Assembly (NCBI GenBank): GCA_963822145.1 | Contig: CAWGGG010000001.1 | Location: forward strand, 62,001-126,000 | Direction of reading: 5' to 3' | Length of the DNA stretch: 64,000 bases | Source of the DNA: UBA5072 sp963822145 | GTDB lineage: Bacteria; Bacteroidota; Bacteroidia; Bacteroidales; UBA10428 | Notes under the pieces: generated by a model | What the model was told of the DNA's origin: nothing | The model's input: only the letters and a program-made list of their open reading frames with translations | The model's database searches: none | Made by a program: the position numbers and the translations under genes | Shown: piece after piece, positions 54,912 to 64,000 of the stretch | How positions within the stretch are numbered: the first letter of the stretch is position 1 | How the letters are laid out: each line of letters begins with the position of its first letter

Positions 54912-56591
54912 ATGAAAGTAATTATCGTTGGCGGAGTAGCCGGTGGCGCATCCTGTGCAGCAAGGCTCCGCAGGCTTGATGAAAAAATTGAGATCCTGAT
55001 GGTGGAACGCGGACCGTTCGTATCTTATGCAAACTGCGGATTACCTTACTATGTGGGCGGGTCCATTGACGAAGAATCAAAGCTTCTTGTCGCCACCGAA
55101 CAGATGTTCAAGGTGATATTCAACATGGACTGCCGGACTAATTGTGAGGTGATTGGTATCTCAGCCAAAGAGAAGACGGTTAAGCTGAAAAATCATCTCT
55201 CCGGTGAAGTCACCACGGAAAAATATGATAAACTCGTACTTTCCCCCGGCGCAGCTCCTGTTCGTCCTCCCCTTCCCGGCCTCGATCTTCCGGGCATATT
55301 TTCAGTAAGAACAGTTGCAGATTCAAAAAATATCAAAGAATGGCTCGACCGGGATACCGACAATTCCGTTGGAAATTCATTCACGGGTGTGGACAAGGTT
55401 TCAAGACCAAAAAAGGCAGTGGTCATAGGCGGAGGATTCATCGGACTGGAAATGGCTGAGAATTTGGTCGAAAGAGCCCTCAACGTCACCTTGATTGAGA
55501 AACTCGACCAGGTGATGCCACCGCTCGATCCGGAAATGGCCCGTGTCGTTAAAAGATATATGAAAAAACACGGCATAACCGTGAAGACCGGCGATGGTGT
55601 GGCCGGATTTCGTAAGGCGGAAAATGGCGGTCTGGAAGTACTTACAGAGAAAGACAAGGTTTATGATGCTGACGTTGTCATTATGGCAATTGGCGTGAAG
55701 CCCGAGCTTGAACTGGCAAAAATGGCCGGCATTCAGGTCGGTGACCTTGGTGGTATAAGGGTAAATGAGCATATGGTCACCTCCGATCCGGATATTCTTG
55801 CCGTCGGCGATGCAGTTGAGGTGAAGGATTTTGTCACCGGGCAGTGGGCCCTGATACCGCTGGCAGGACCGGCAAACCGGCAGGGCCGGATTGCTGCCGA
55901 TGTGATAGCCGGGCGTAAATCAAAGTTCCGCGGAACACAGGGAACATCCATCTGCAAGCTGTTCGGCGCTGCAATAGCACAGACAGGTGTCAGTGAGAAA
56001 ACCCTTAAAAAACTTGGCGATACGGATTACGAGAAAGTATACCTTTTCCCGAATTCCCATGCCGGTTATTACCCGGGAGCAAAGATGCTTATTGTAAAGA
56101 TTATTTTCAGGAAGTCTGACGGCAAGCTGCTTGGTGCACAGGTCCTTGGAGAAGACGGAGTTCCCAAAAGGATCGATTCTTTTGCCATGGCCATTCAGAT
56201 GGGATGCACGGTTTATGATCTTGAAGAATCTGAACTCTGCTATGCGCCGCCATTCGGAAGTGCAAAAGACCCGGTCAATTTTGCCGGGATGATCGCTGCA
56301 AACATCCTCAGGGGCGACATGCCTGTTGCCCATTGGGACTCGCTGGGCGACAGCTTTCTTTTGGACGTCCGCAATCCGCCTGAGGTGGCAGCAGACCCTG
56401 TTCCGGGTGCTGTCAATATACCTCTTCCCCAACTCCGCTCCCGACTGGCTGAACTGCCGAAGGACAGGCAGATAGCAGCATTCTGCCGGTCGGCACAGCG
56501 GTCCTACTACGCCACAAGAATATTGCTGCAGAACGGATTCAGGGCAGTGAATATTTCAGGGAGTATGCTTGCACGCTCTATTAGTAATTAA
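54912..56591 (+). CDS. CoA-disulfide reductase with C-terminal rhodanese domain
   Basis: A 559-residue flavoprotein. The N-terminal GGVAGGASCAARLRR binds FAD. The single redox Cys is Cys42 in SYANCGLPYY, characteristic of CoA-disulfide reductases rather than two-Cys glutathione reductase. A second GxGxxG for NAD(P)H is in VVIGGGFIGLEMAE. The C-terminal 100 residues form a rhodanese domain (LLDVRNPPEV, active Cys in FCRSAQRS). Such fusions reduce CoA disulfide, persulfides or polysulfide in sulfur-using anaerobes. It heads a same-strand run to the end of the window and has a LuxR-type operator. A sulfur-handling role fits neighbouring SulP and molybdopterin genes. Confidence 0.9.
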   Translation: MKVIIVGGVAGGASCAARLRRLDEKIEILMVERGPFVSYANCGLPYYVGGSIDEESKLLVATEQMFKVIFNMDCRTNCEVIGISAKEKTVKLKNHLSGEVTTEKYDKLVLSPGAAPVRPPLPGLDLPGIFSVRTVADSKNIKEWLDRDTDNSVGNSFTGVDKVSRPKKAVVIGGGFIGLEMAENLVERALNVTLIEKLDQVMPPLDPEMARVVKRYMKKHGITVKTGDGVAGFRKAENGGLEVLTEKDKVYDADVVIMAIGVKPELELAKMAGIQVGDLGGIRVNEHMVTSDPDILAVGDAVEVKDFVTGQWALIPLAGPANRQGRIAADVIAGRKSKFRGTQGTSICKLFGAAIAQTGVSEKTLKKLGDTDYEKVYLFPNSHAGYYPGAKMLIVKIIFRKSDGKLLGAQVLGEDGVPKRIDSFAMAIQMGCTVYDLEESELCYAPPFGSAKDPVNFAGMIAANILRGDMPVAHWDSLGDSFLLDVRNPPEVAADPVPGAVNIPLPQLRSRLAELPKDRQIAAFCRSAQRSYYATRILLQNGFRAVNISGSMLARSISN

Positions 56592-56619
56592 CTTGATTTA
56601 ACCTTTATCCCTTATAGCT

Positions 56620-57492
56620 ATGAACGAGATCATTCAGTTTTGTCAGCCTTTATTCCAGCCTGTGGTTCTGGCCTTTACTATTTTGAATCTCCTAAGCATG
56701 GGCCTTCAGGTTAACCTGGGCAATATGTTCAAGGTAGTCAGAAATCCAAGGTTCCTTGGTTTGATGTTAGTGCTGGGCTGGGTTATAGGCCCGGCTATTG
56801 CTTATCTGATCACCTTGTTACTTCCCCTGGATAATTCATACATAATAGTTTTGTTCATCGGGAGTCTTGCCCCGTGCGCACCATTTCTCCCTCCCCTTAT
56901 ACCCAAAGCACACGGAGATGTAACCTTTGCCGGAGCCTTCATACCGGTGGCAGCGATCGGCACATCCGTGTTAATGCCGGTTATAGCACCCATGCTGATC
57001 AAGGGGATTGAACTGAGTGTAATGTCACTCCTGAAGCCGCTCTTCATGACATTGCTGGTACCTTTGCTGGTTGGAGCTACAATAAAGACATTTGCCGGTA
57101 AGGTGGCCGACAAGATCTTTCCCCTGGTAAAGAAGCTTGCAGGCTTATCCACGTTATTAACCATTATATTGTGTTTGATTATTTATTACAAGCCCATGTG
57201 GGCCACTGCCGGCAGTATGGCAACCCTTGCCATGACAATCTTTATGGTTGCGATGGCACTGATATCCTATTATTCCGGGTTCGGCTTTAACCGGGGTGAG
57301 AAAGTTGTCCTGTCGCTGGGAATGGGTACAAGGAATATTGCCGCCGTACTGATAGGGGTTCTTACCATAGCTGATGTAAAGCCTGATATGGTGGCAATGG
57401 TCGTCATCTGGACGCTGTGGTCTTTTATCCTCAGTATGATTATTGCCCCTCTTATAGGCAAAAAGGCTGTCAGGGCGGGTACAACAGCGTAG
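56620..57492 (+). CDS. BASS-family transporter, intact copy
   Basis: A 290-residue membrane protein with nine or ten helices. Conserved positions are ASS-like LAPCAPFLPPLI and SLGMGTRNIAAVLI, the crossover of the bile-acid/sodium symporter superfamily. It is a paralogue of the broken gene at 51659-52511. It lies 28 bases after the CoA-disulfide reductase. The cargo is likely an organic anion related to the pathway, but sulfonate or sulfite cannot be inferred from sequence. Confidence 0.78.
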   Translation: MNEIIQFCQPLFQPVVLAFTILNLLSMGLQVNLGNMFKVVRNPRFLGLMLVLGWVIGPAIAYLITLLLPLDNSYIIVLFIGSLAPCAPFLPPLIPKAHGDVTFAGAFIPVAAIGTSVLMPVIAPMLIKGIELSVMSLLKPLFMTLLVPLLVGATIKTFAGKVADKIFPLVKKLAGLSTLLTIILCLIIYYKPMWATAGSMATLAMTIFMVAMALISYYSGFGFNRGEKVVLSLGMGTRNIAAVLIGVLTIADVKPDMVAMVVIWTLWSFILSMIIAPLIGKKAVRAGTTA

Positions 57493-57528
57493 AATATTTG
57501 AACGTAAATCATTAATCCGACAGAAAAA

Positions 57529-59313
57529 GTGGAAAATAAAAAAGGAAAATCATCCGTGATGGGCGTGTTGAAAAGCTATTTACCTATCCTTGAATGGGGA
57601 GCTAAATATAACAGCAAGACTTTTTCAAACGACATGATCGTTGCCTTGATCGTGACCATGATGCTCATACCCCAGTCGCTGGCATATGCCATACTTGCAG
57701 GCCTGCCTGCTGAGGTCGGGCTTTATGCCTCCATGGCTCCGCTGATCATGTATGCCATCTTCGGCACATCACGCGCGCTTGCTGTCGGGCCTGTGGCTGT
57801 GGCCAGTCTGATGACCGCTGCAGCTGCCGGACAACTGGCATCGCAGGGAACACCTGAATATCTAGGGGCAGCCATAGCGCTTGCCATGGTCTCGGGTTTG
57901 CTGCTGTTGGCGATGGGCTTTCTGAAATTAGGTTTTATGGCTAATTTCCTGAGTCACCCGGTTATTGCCGGATTCATCACCGCCTCCGGTCTTCAGATCG
58001 CAGCCGGGCAGCTCGGACCTGTTCTCGGAATTCATGCTGAAGGGGAGAGTTTCCTTGACATCGTCATATCACTCTGGCACACCATCAGTACTACGCATCT
58101 TATTACAGCGGCAATAGGTGTAGGCTCATTGATCTTCCTTTTCTGGGTACGCAAGGGACTGAAGCCGCTCCTGGTCCGTTTTGGATTGGGAGAAAAGTTG
58201 GCAGACATTCTGGTAAAGGTTGGCCCTGTTGTTGCCATAATTTTGACAATTGTTATTGTTGCTGCCTTAGGCCTGGCAGATAAAGGGGTTAAAATAGTGG
58301 GAAAAGTTCCGGGAGGTTTGCCTAAGCTTGCCCTGCCGCCACTCGATTTTGCGCTCTGGATGAAGATATTGGTTCCGGCACTTCTTATCTCTATCGTAGG
58401 GTATGTTGAGTCTATCTCGGTAGCCCTTACGCTTGCAGCCAAGAAGCGTCAGCGGGTGGATCCCGACCAGGAGCTGATCGCCCTGGGTGCTTCGAACGTA
58501 GGATCGGCCATATCGGGCGGATTCCCGATAACCGGAGGATTCGCACGTTCCGTAGTCAATTTTGAAGCAGGTGCGGAGACACCGGCAGCCGGAGCCTATA
58601 CTGCAGTCGGCATAGCGCTTGTCACCTTGTTTCTCACGCCGCTGCTCTTCTTTCTTCCCAAGGCAGCTCTTGCCGCCACAATAATTGTAGCGGTAATGGG
58701 ACTTGTTGATGTGAAAGCCCTGAAACATGCCTGGTCCTACTCCAAAACCGATTTTGCGGCGATGGCTGTCACGATCCTGGTGACCCTGTGGAAAGGGGTT
58801 GAAGCCGGTCTTATTGCCGGTGTTGGCCTGTCGGTCTTCCTGCACCTCTACCGCACCTCAAAGCCGCATGTGGCTGTGGTCGGACAGGTACCCGGAACGG
58901 AACATTTTCTTAATGTTAAGCGCCATGAGGTGATTACAGATCCCGGAATACTTTCCCTCAGGGTTGATGCAAGCCTTTACTTCCCCAATGCACGTTTCCT
59001 TGAGGACACGATCAACGACACTGTGGCAGAGAACCCGGATATTAAACATCTCATCCTGGTATGTCCTGCGGTCAATACCATAGATCTCTCGGCCCTCGAA
59101 AGCCTTGAGGCGATCAACCTGCGGCTGAAGGACAGCGGGATAAAACTCCATCTGTCAGAAGTAAAAGGTCCTGTGATGGACCGGCTCAAGGATACCCATT
59201 TTCTTAAAGCGCTGACAGGGAAAGTATATCTTACCCAGTTTGCTGCAGTATCAACCCTAAGGGAAGAGATAGCCAAGGAAGGAACACAACTGGATAAAGA
59301 CCATCCCGGGTAA
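57529..59313 (+). CDS. SulP-family anion permease with STAS domain
   Basis: A 594-residue protein starting from a GTG. The transmembrane part (about 1-430) has the SulP signature PQSLAYAILAGLPAEVGLYASM and an ISGGFPITGGFARSVVN motif. A cytoplasmic STAS domain covers about 455-575 (HLILVCPAVNTIDLSALESLEAI). SulP proteins move sulfate, bicarbonate or other anions; in this setting sulfate or sulfite is an obvious candidate. It lies 36 bases after the BASS gene. Confidence 0.92.
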   Translation: MENKKGKSSVMGVLKSYLPILEWGAKYNSKTFSNDMIVALIVTMMLIPQSLAYAILAGLPAEVGLYASMAPLIMYAIFGTSRALAVGPVAVASLMTAAAAGQLASQGTPEYLGAAIALAMVSGLLLLAMGFLKLGFMANFLSHPVIAGFITASGLQIAAGQLGPVLGIHAEGESFLDIVISLWHTISTTHLITAAIGVGSLIFLFWVRKGLKPLLVRFGLGEKLADILVKVGPVVAIILTIVIVAALGLADKGVKIVGKVPGGLPKLALPPLDFALWMKILVPALLISIVGYVESISVALTLAAKKRQRVDPDQELIALGASNVGSAISGGFPITGGFARSVVNFEAGAETPAAGAYTAVGIALVTLFLTPLLFFLPKAALAATIIVAVMGLVDVKALKHAWSYSKTDFAAMAVTILVTLWKGVEAGLIAGVGLSVFLHLYRTSKPHVAVVGQVPGTEHFLNVKRHEVITDPGILSLRVDASLYFPNARFLEDTINDTVAENPDIKHLILVCPAVNTIDLSALESLEAINLRLKDSGIKLHLSEVKGPVMDRLKDTHFLKALTGKVYLTQFAAVSTLREEIAKEGTQLDKDHPG

Positions 59314-59403
59314 AGAGTGGAACATGATTTTAAGACTTTACGAACCCCCGGAACCTTGGGTTGATGGGAGTTGGAAGCCAGGTGAGATTAAACCTTTATA
59401 ATT

Positions 59404-62155
59404 ATGGAAAAAACAAGATTAAAAGAAGACCATGAAAGTATTGTTCCCTGGAAAAAATGGGGACCATATTTAAGCGAACGTCAATGGGGCACTGTAAGAG
59501 AAGATTACAGCCAAAACGGAGATGCCTGGAATTATCTGACGCACGACCAGGCCCGTTCCTACGCCTATCGATGGGGTGAAGATGGTCTTGCAGGCATTTC
59601 AGATGATAAACAGCTGCTCTGCTTTGCCCTTGCCCTTTGGAACGGCAATGACCCGATCATTAAAGAGAGGCTGTTCGGATTAAATAACAGCGAAGGGAAC
59701 CATGGAGAGGATGTGAAAGAGTACTATTTTTATCTCGACTCCACGCCCACCCACTCCTACATGAAATACCTGTACAAGTATCCTCATAAGGCCTATCCGT
59801 ATGATGACGTTGTCGGCACCAACGGCCGTCGAAGCAGGTATGAACCTGAATATGAGCTACTCGATACAGGCATATTTCATGACAATCGCTATTTTGATGT
59901 GTTTGTGGAATATGCCAAGGAATCACCTGAAGACATCCTCATCCGCTTTACCGTTATGAACCGTGGCGCTGAAACTGCCTCTTTGCACCTTTTACCGACA
60001 CTCTGGTTCCGTAACACCTGGCAAAATGAGGTCGAGCCGGTGATCCCTTCCATGAGGCAGGTAAGTTTAAATAAAACCTCCGGCGCGATAGAAGCTTCAC
60101 ACCGGGATATGGGAAAATGGTTGTTCAGTGCAAATGAAGCGAACGATCTGCTTTTTACGAACAACGAGACAAATATTGCAAGGCTTGCCGGTGTGCCCAA
60201 CCTGACGCCTTATGTGAAAGACGGTATCAACAATTATATCGTGATGGGACAGAAAGATGCTGTTAATCCTGATAAGACAGGAACAAAAGCAGCGGCTCAC
60301 TATATTCTTACTATTGATGGCGGAAAATCCAAAGTTCTGAATCTGCGCCTTACAAAAACAGCCACGACCGGGAAAAAACCTGTTAAGCAAGAGGCGGCAG
60401 TGTTCGGTACCGGTTTTGACAATACGTTCAAATTGCGTATCAAGGAAGCCGATGAGTTCTATGCCACGGTCATACCCGCTTCGCTGGGTGCAGATGAAGT
60501 CAATGTAATGCGTCAGGCGCTTGCAGGCATGTTATGGTCAAAGCAGTTCTTCAACTACAATGTTGGCAAATGGTTAAAGGAGCATGGTGTGAACCCTTCT
60601 AAATCGAAGCAGCGGAATATCCGTAATGACCGCTGGCACCACATGGACAATGCAGACATTATTTCCATGCCCGATAAATGGGAATATCCCTGGTACGCGG
60701 CATGGGACCTGGCCTTTCATGTTATTGCCCTCACGCTGGTCGACGAAGATTTCGGTAAGGGACAACTGGAACTGATGCTGAGTAATGAATATCAGCATCC
60801 AAACGGTCAGATACCGGCATATGAATGGAATTTTGGCGATGTCAATCCTCCTGTTCATGCATGGTCAACCATATTCACCTATTTCCTTGAAAAGGCAAAC
60901 CATGGCAAAGGGGATATCCAATGGCTTGAACGCTCTTTCCATAAACTGCTGTTGAATTTCAACTGGTGGGTGAACCGGAAAGACCGCGCAGGCAATAATG
61001 CTTTCGAGGGAGGTTTTCTCGGTCTCGACAATATAGGCGTATTCGACCGGAGCTCCGCGCTCCCAACCGGGCGGTTATCTTGAGCAGGCAGATGGTACGG
61101 CATGGATGGCGCTTTTTTGTCAGAACATGATGGAGATCAGTGTGCAGCTTGCCTTGAACAACCCGGCCTATGTTGGCATAAGCACCAAATTATATGAACA
61201 TTTCCTGTGGATCGCATCTTCGATGATACGCGCTGATAAGGATGGCGGGATGTGGGACGAGACGGACGGATTCTTTTATGATGTTCTTTGCCTGCCGGAC
61301 GGAGGGAACCAGCGACTGAAGGTGCGTTCCATGGTGGGACTGCTGCCGTTATGCGCAGTTACCGTTTATAACAGGGAAATGATGAAATATCCTGAAGTAT
61401 CTCAGAATGTTTCAAAATTCCTGTCAACCCGGCCTGAGCTGACCGCTTTTATTCATGATCCTGCAAAGCCCGGGCAAAATGGAAGGTTACTGGCCTCTGT
61501 GCTGAATGAGACAAATTTGCGAAGGGTGTTAACCATTATGCTGGATGAGCATGAGTTTCTGAGTCCATACGGAATAAGGGCGCTCTCCAGGATCCATGGA
61601 GAACATCCTTACATCTTGCATGTTGGCGGTAATGAATATAATGTCTCCTACCTTCCCGGTGATTCCGACAGCGGAATGTTCGGAGGAAATTCCAACTGGC
61701 GGGGCCCGATATGGATGCCGGTCAATATGATCATCGTGAGGGCACTGATTAATTACTACCAGTATTATGGGAATGATTTTCTGATCGAATGCCCGACAGG
61801 GTCGGGAAACAGGATGAACCTGTACCAGGTTGCCGAAGAGATATCCAGCCGGCTTTCATCCATTTTTCTGATAGATAAATCAGGTCACAGGCCGGTGTAT
61901 GGCACTATTCAGAAATTTCAGGAGGATCCGTACTGGAAGGATTACATCCTTTTTCACGAATATTTCCATGGCGATACCGGCGCAGGCGTCGGAGCGAGTC
62001 ATCAGACCGGATGGACAGGGACAATAGCCAGAACCCTGCATCTGTTTGCAACGGTTTCCATGGAAGATTCACTCAAATTCAGCAAGGCTGGAGCCCTGGG
62101 AGCGAAAACCGGAACGGTGCAGCCTGAGGAAAAGACAAAAAGGCGAAAGAAATAA
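59404..62155 (+). pseudogene. GH63/MGH1-like glucosidase, one frameshift
   Basis: A glycosidase of about 917 residues if restored. The frame breaks at 61065-61075: text runs GVFDRSSALPTG and continues GYLEQADGTAWMALFCQNMMEIS in the next frame, as if one extra G were inserted in a GGG run. The N-terminal part has WGTVREDYSQNGDAWNYLTHDQARSYAYRWGEDG and the later (alpha/alpha)6 barrel has SGMFGGNSNWRGPIWMPVN, both typical of the MGH1-like/GH63 glucosidase family acting on alpha-glucosides or mannosylglycerate. No signal peptide is seen. It is followed by glucose dehydrogenase, so glucose release then oxidation is a possible logic. Confidence 0.8.
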
Positions 62156-62234
62156 TTTAATAGAATGAAACTTCTGACTGACTTCTGACTTCAGACCACT
62201 TCATAAAGCAAAATAAAATAATCGAATAATCAAT

Positions 62235-63287
62235 ATGAAAGCAATTACAGTTGAACCAAAAAAGCCGGGAACGGCAAAATTCATGGAAATGCCGGAACCG
62301 GATATGCGCGACGGATCGATTCTTGTTGAAGCCATTGCCGTTGGGGTATGCGGTACCGATGTTGAAATAATGGAAGGAAAGTATGGCTGGTCACCTCCCG
62401 GACAACAGCACCTTATCCTGGGCCACGAATCATTGGGCCGTGTGATAGATCCGGGTACATCGACCAGTTTTAAAAAGGGCGATCTGGTGGTTGGTATCGT
62501 CAGGCGTCCGGACCCGGTTCCTTGCGCAAATTGCGCGGTAGGTGAATGGGATATGTGCAAGAATGGCCAGTATACCGAACGCGGTATCAAGGAGATTCAC
62601 GGATACATGTCGGAGCGCTGGAGGATCGAACCAGAATATGCTATTAAAGTCGACCCTTCACTAGGCATACTGGGTGTGCTGCTCGAACCCACAACTGTTG
62701 TTACAAAAGCACTTGAGCAGATAGGAATGATAAGCCGCCGTTCATTCTGGGAACCCAACAGGGTACTGGTGACAGGTGCAGGTCCGATAGGATTACTGGC
62801 AGCATTAAGTCTTAAAATATGGGGAGTGGAGGAGATACATGTACTCGACCGCATGGAATCAGGGTCTAAACCGGACCTGGTAAGAGAACTGGGCGCTATC
62901 TATCATTCAGGGAGTGTTGCCGATATTGGATTTGAACCTGATGCAATTGTTGAATGTACCGGAGTGGGTCCTGTAATTGAAGCTTGTATTCAGCAGTTAG
63001 GTGCAAACGGAATATTATGTCTTACGGGTGTGGGCCATGGCGGACATATGACCAAGGCTGGCACAGCGGATATGGCTGCTTCAGCTGTACTGAGGAATAC
63101 AGTGATTGTCGGAAGTGTCAATGCAAATAAGCGCCAATGGTACAGAGCCGGGCTGACCCTGGCAAAAGCTGACCGCACCTGGCTTGCAAAACTTATCACC
63201 CGGCGCGAAAAACCTGAGAATTTCATGAAAGCGCTGGAAAGAAAACCTGATGATATTAAGGTTGTCATTCAGTTCTCGGAGGTATAA
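62235..63287 (+). CDS. glucose 1-dehydrogenase, zinc-type MDR family
   Basis: A 350-residue medium-chain dehydrogenase. The zinc-site region VCGTDVEIMEGKYG and GHESLGRV, the structural region CANCAVGEWDMCKNG, and the nucleotide-binding VLVTGAGPIGLLAAL are in place. The layout, with YTERGIKEIHGYMSERW, matches archaeal-type glucose dehydrogenases that make gluconolactone with NAD(P). It lies 79 bases after the glucosidase. Confidence 0.85.
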   Translation: MKAITVEPKKPGTAKFMEMPEPDMRDGSILVEAIAVGVCGTDVEIMEGKYGWSPPGQQHLILGHESLGRVIDPGTSTSFKKGDLVVGIVRRPDPVPCANCAVGEWDMCKNGQYTERGIKEIHGYMSERWRIEPEYAIKVDPSLGILGVLLEPTTVVTKALEQIGMISRRSFWEPNRVLVTGAGPIGLLAALSLKIWGVEEIHVLDRMESGSKPDLVRELGAIYHSGSVADIGFEPDAIVECTGVGPVIEACIQQLGANGILCLTGVGHGGHMTKAGTADMAASAVLRNTVIVGSVNANKRQWYRAGLTLAKADRTWLAKLITRREKPENFMKALERKPDDIKVVIQFSEV

Positions 63288-63310
63288 AACAGATTGGAAA
63301 GGAGGCTTTA

Positions 63311-64000
63311 ATGCATTCAGTAATGGCACCAAACGTGTCCGGTGTGGGCACGCCTGGCCGGCGAACGGTTTACAGCCTGTGCGGCATGTGCGCTGTGCGC
63401 TGCCCTATCGAAGTGACGGTTGAAAACGGACAGATCGTCTGGTTGCAGGGAAATCATCACGACAAAGCCATAGGGGCAAGTTTATGCGCCAAAGGATCTG
63501 CCGGACTGGCATTTGAGTTTGACGATGAGCGCCCACAAACGCCGCTGATCCGCACAGGCCCGCGTGGCGGTGGCAAGTGGAGACGTACATCGTGGGATGA
63601 GGCCCTCGATTATATCGCCGAGAAACTTCATGATACTATAGATACATTTGGAGGAAAAGGGATCATGTTATCCGATCGCGGTGGCTTATTCACTGACCTT
63701 ACCCGTACATTTCTGCAGGCTTTGGGCTCGCCCAATTATTTCAACCATGATGCAGGCTGCGCCGGCAACGTTCACAATGCTGCACTTTCCATTTATGGTA
63801 TCGGCCCCGGCGGGATCATCTATGACTTCAAGAACACCAGGCATATGGTCCTCTATGGCCGAAACATTGTTGAATCGCTAATGGTAAAGGAGTCCAAGTC
63901 TTTCATGGCGGCACTGGCAAGAGGTATGCGTTGTACCTATATTGATCCCCGGGCTAGTATTACCGCTTGTAAGTCAACCCGATTCTGGCAGGTGCGCCCG
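63311..64000 (+). CDS. molybdopterin oxidoreductase catalytic subunit, N-terminal part
   Basis: The first 230 codons, running off the right edge. An AAAGGAGG ribosome site lies seven bases before the ATG at 63311. CGMCAVRCPI plus LCAKG bind the 4Fe-4S cluster, and GCAGNVHNAA carries the likely Mo ligand Cys. The overall pattern is of thiosulfate/polysulfide reductase-like (PhsA/PsrA) members of the DMSO-reductase family. No twin-arginine signal is seen, so a cytoplasmic location is possible. A sulfur reductase would fit the upstream CoA-disulfide reductase, but subunits beyond the edge are needed to decide. Confidence 0.78.
   Translation, partial: MHSVMAPNVSGVGTPGRRTVYSLCGMCAVRCPIEVTVENGQIVWLQGNHHDKAIGASLCAKGSAGLAFEFDDERPQTPLIRTGPRGGGKWRRTSWDEALDYIAEKLHDTIDTFGGKGIMLSDRGGLFTDLTRTFLQALGSPNYFNHDAGCAGNVHNAALSIYGIGPGGIIYDFKNTRHMVLYGRNIVESLMVKESKSFMAALARGMRCTYIDPRASITACKSTRFWQVRP

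Overview
The window looks like a chromosome segment of an anaerobic or facultative member of the Bacteroidota. Two giant secreted proteins end in type IX secretion sorting domains. Several promoters carry the phylum's TAnnTTTG -7 box, ribosome binding sites are mostly weak, and SusC/D-free outer-membrane beta-barrels, a GH2 beta-galactosidase and a C-type sulfatase fit the same group. I found no tRNA, rRNA, integrase, transposase or CRISPR array.

Positions 1-31 kb read as an ordinary, well-preserved genome. There is a partial NhaP-type antiporter at the left edge and a CotH/lamin-tail cell-surface protein. A respiratory hydrogenase locus follows at 5-17 kb: a HybA-like ferredoxin and a HybB/NrfD-like membrane subunit bracketed by two membrane-anchored H-protein-like (lipoyl-fold) proteins, then a heme-c sensor kinase with its NtrC-type regulator and an archaemetzincin. 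The Hya-type [NiFe] hydrogenase operon (small, large, cytochrome b, maturation protease) is convergent with these. A paralogue of the CotH protein, a BASS-family transporter, LacZ, TrmN6, two MetA-type porin-like proteins and a sulfatase complete this part.

Positions 30.7-64 kb are an accessory region built around four paralogous PAS-like/LuxR regulators. It holds a cytosolic DszB-like desulfinase with Cys, His, Arg and Gly catalytic positions intact, and a ferredoxin-nitroreductase. Two copies of an orphan 180-residue protein each sit opposite a LuxR gene. A glycyl-radical-enzyme island follows: GRE, PFK-like 1, GRE activase, PFK-like 2 and a cysteine-rich Fe-S protein. Then come outer-membrane proteins and a nine-kb same-strand run with CoA-disulfide reductase-rhodanese, BASS transporter, SulP permease, GH63-like glucosidase, glucose 1-dehydrogenase and a molybdopterin oxidoreductase of the thiosulfate/polysulfide reductase type.

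The most striking signal is a shared promoter architecture, AATACT-N8-AGTATT followed 21-22 bases later by a TAnnTTtR -7 box. It occurs upstream of the DszB-like gene, both orphan 180-residue genes (one of which leads the GRE island), an outer-membrane protein and the CoA-disulfide reductase run. This ties 38-64 kb into one predicted LuxR-controlled regulon. My inference is an undescribed anaerobic organosulfur or aromatic degradation system; the substrate cannot be read from the sequence. Several genes between 31.8 and 62.2 kb are frameshifted (ABC permease, GRE, activase, a second BASS transporter, the glucosidase, the Fe-S protein C-terminus), while long genes before 31 kb are intact. This means either local decay or local sequence error, and it needs to be settled before function is assigned.
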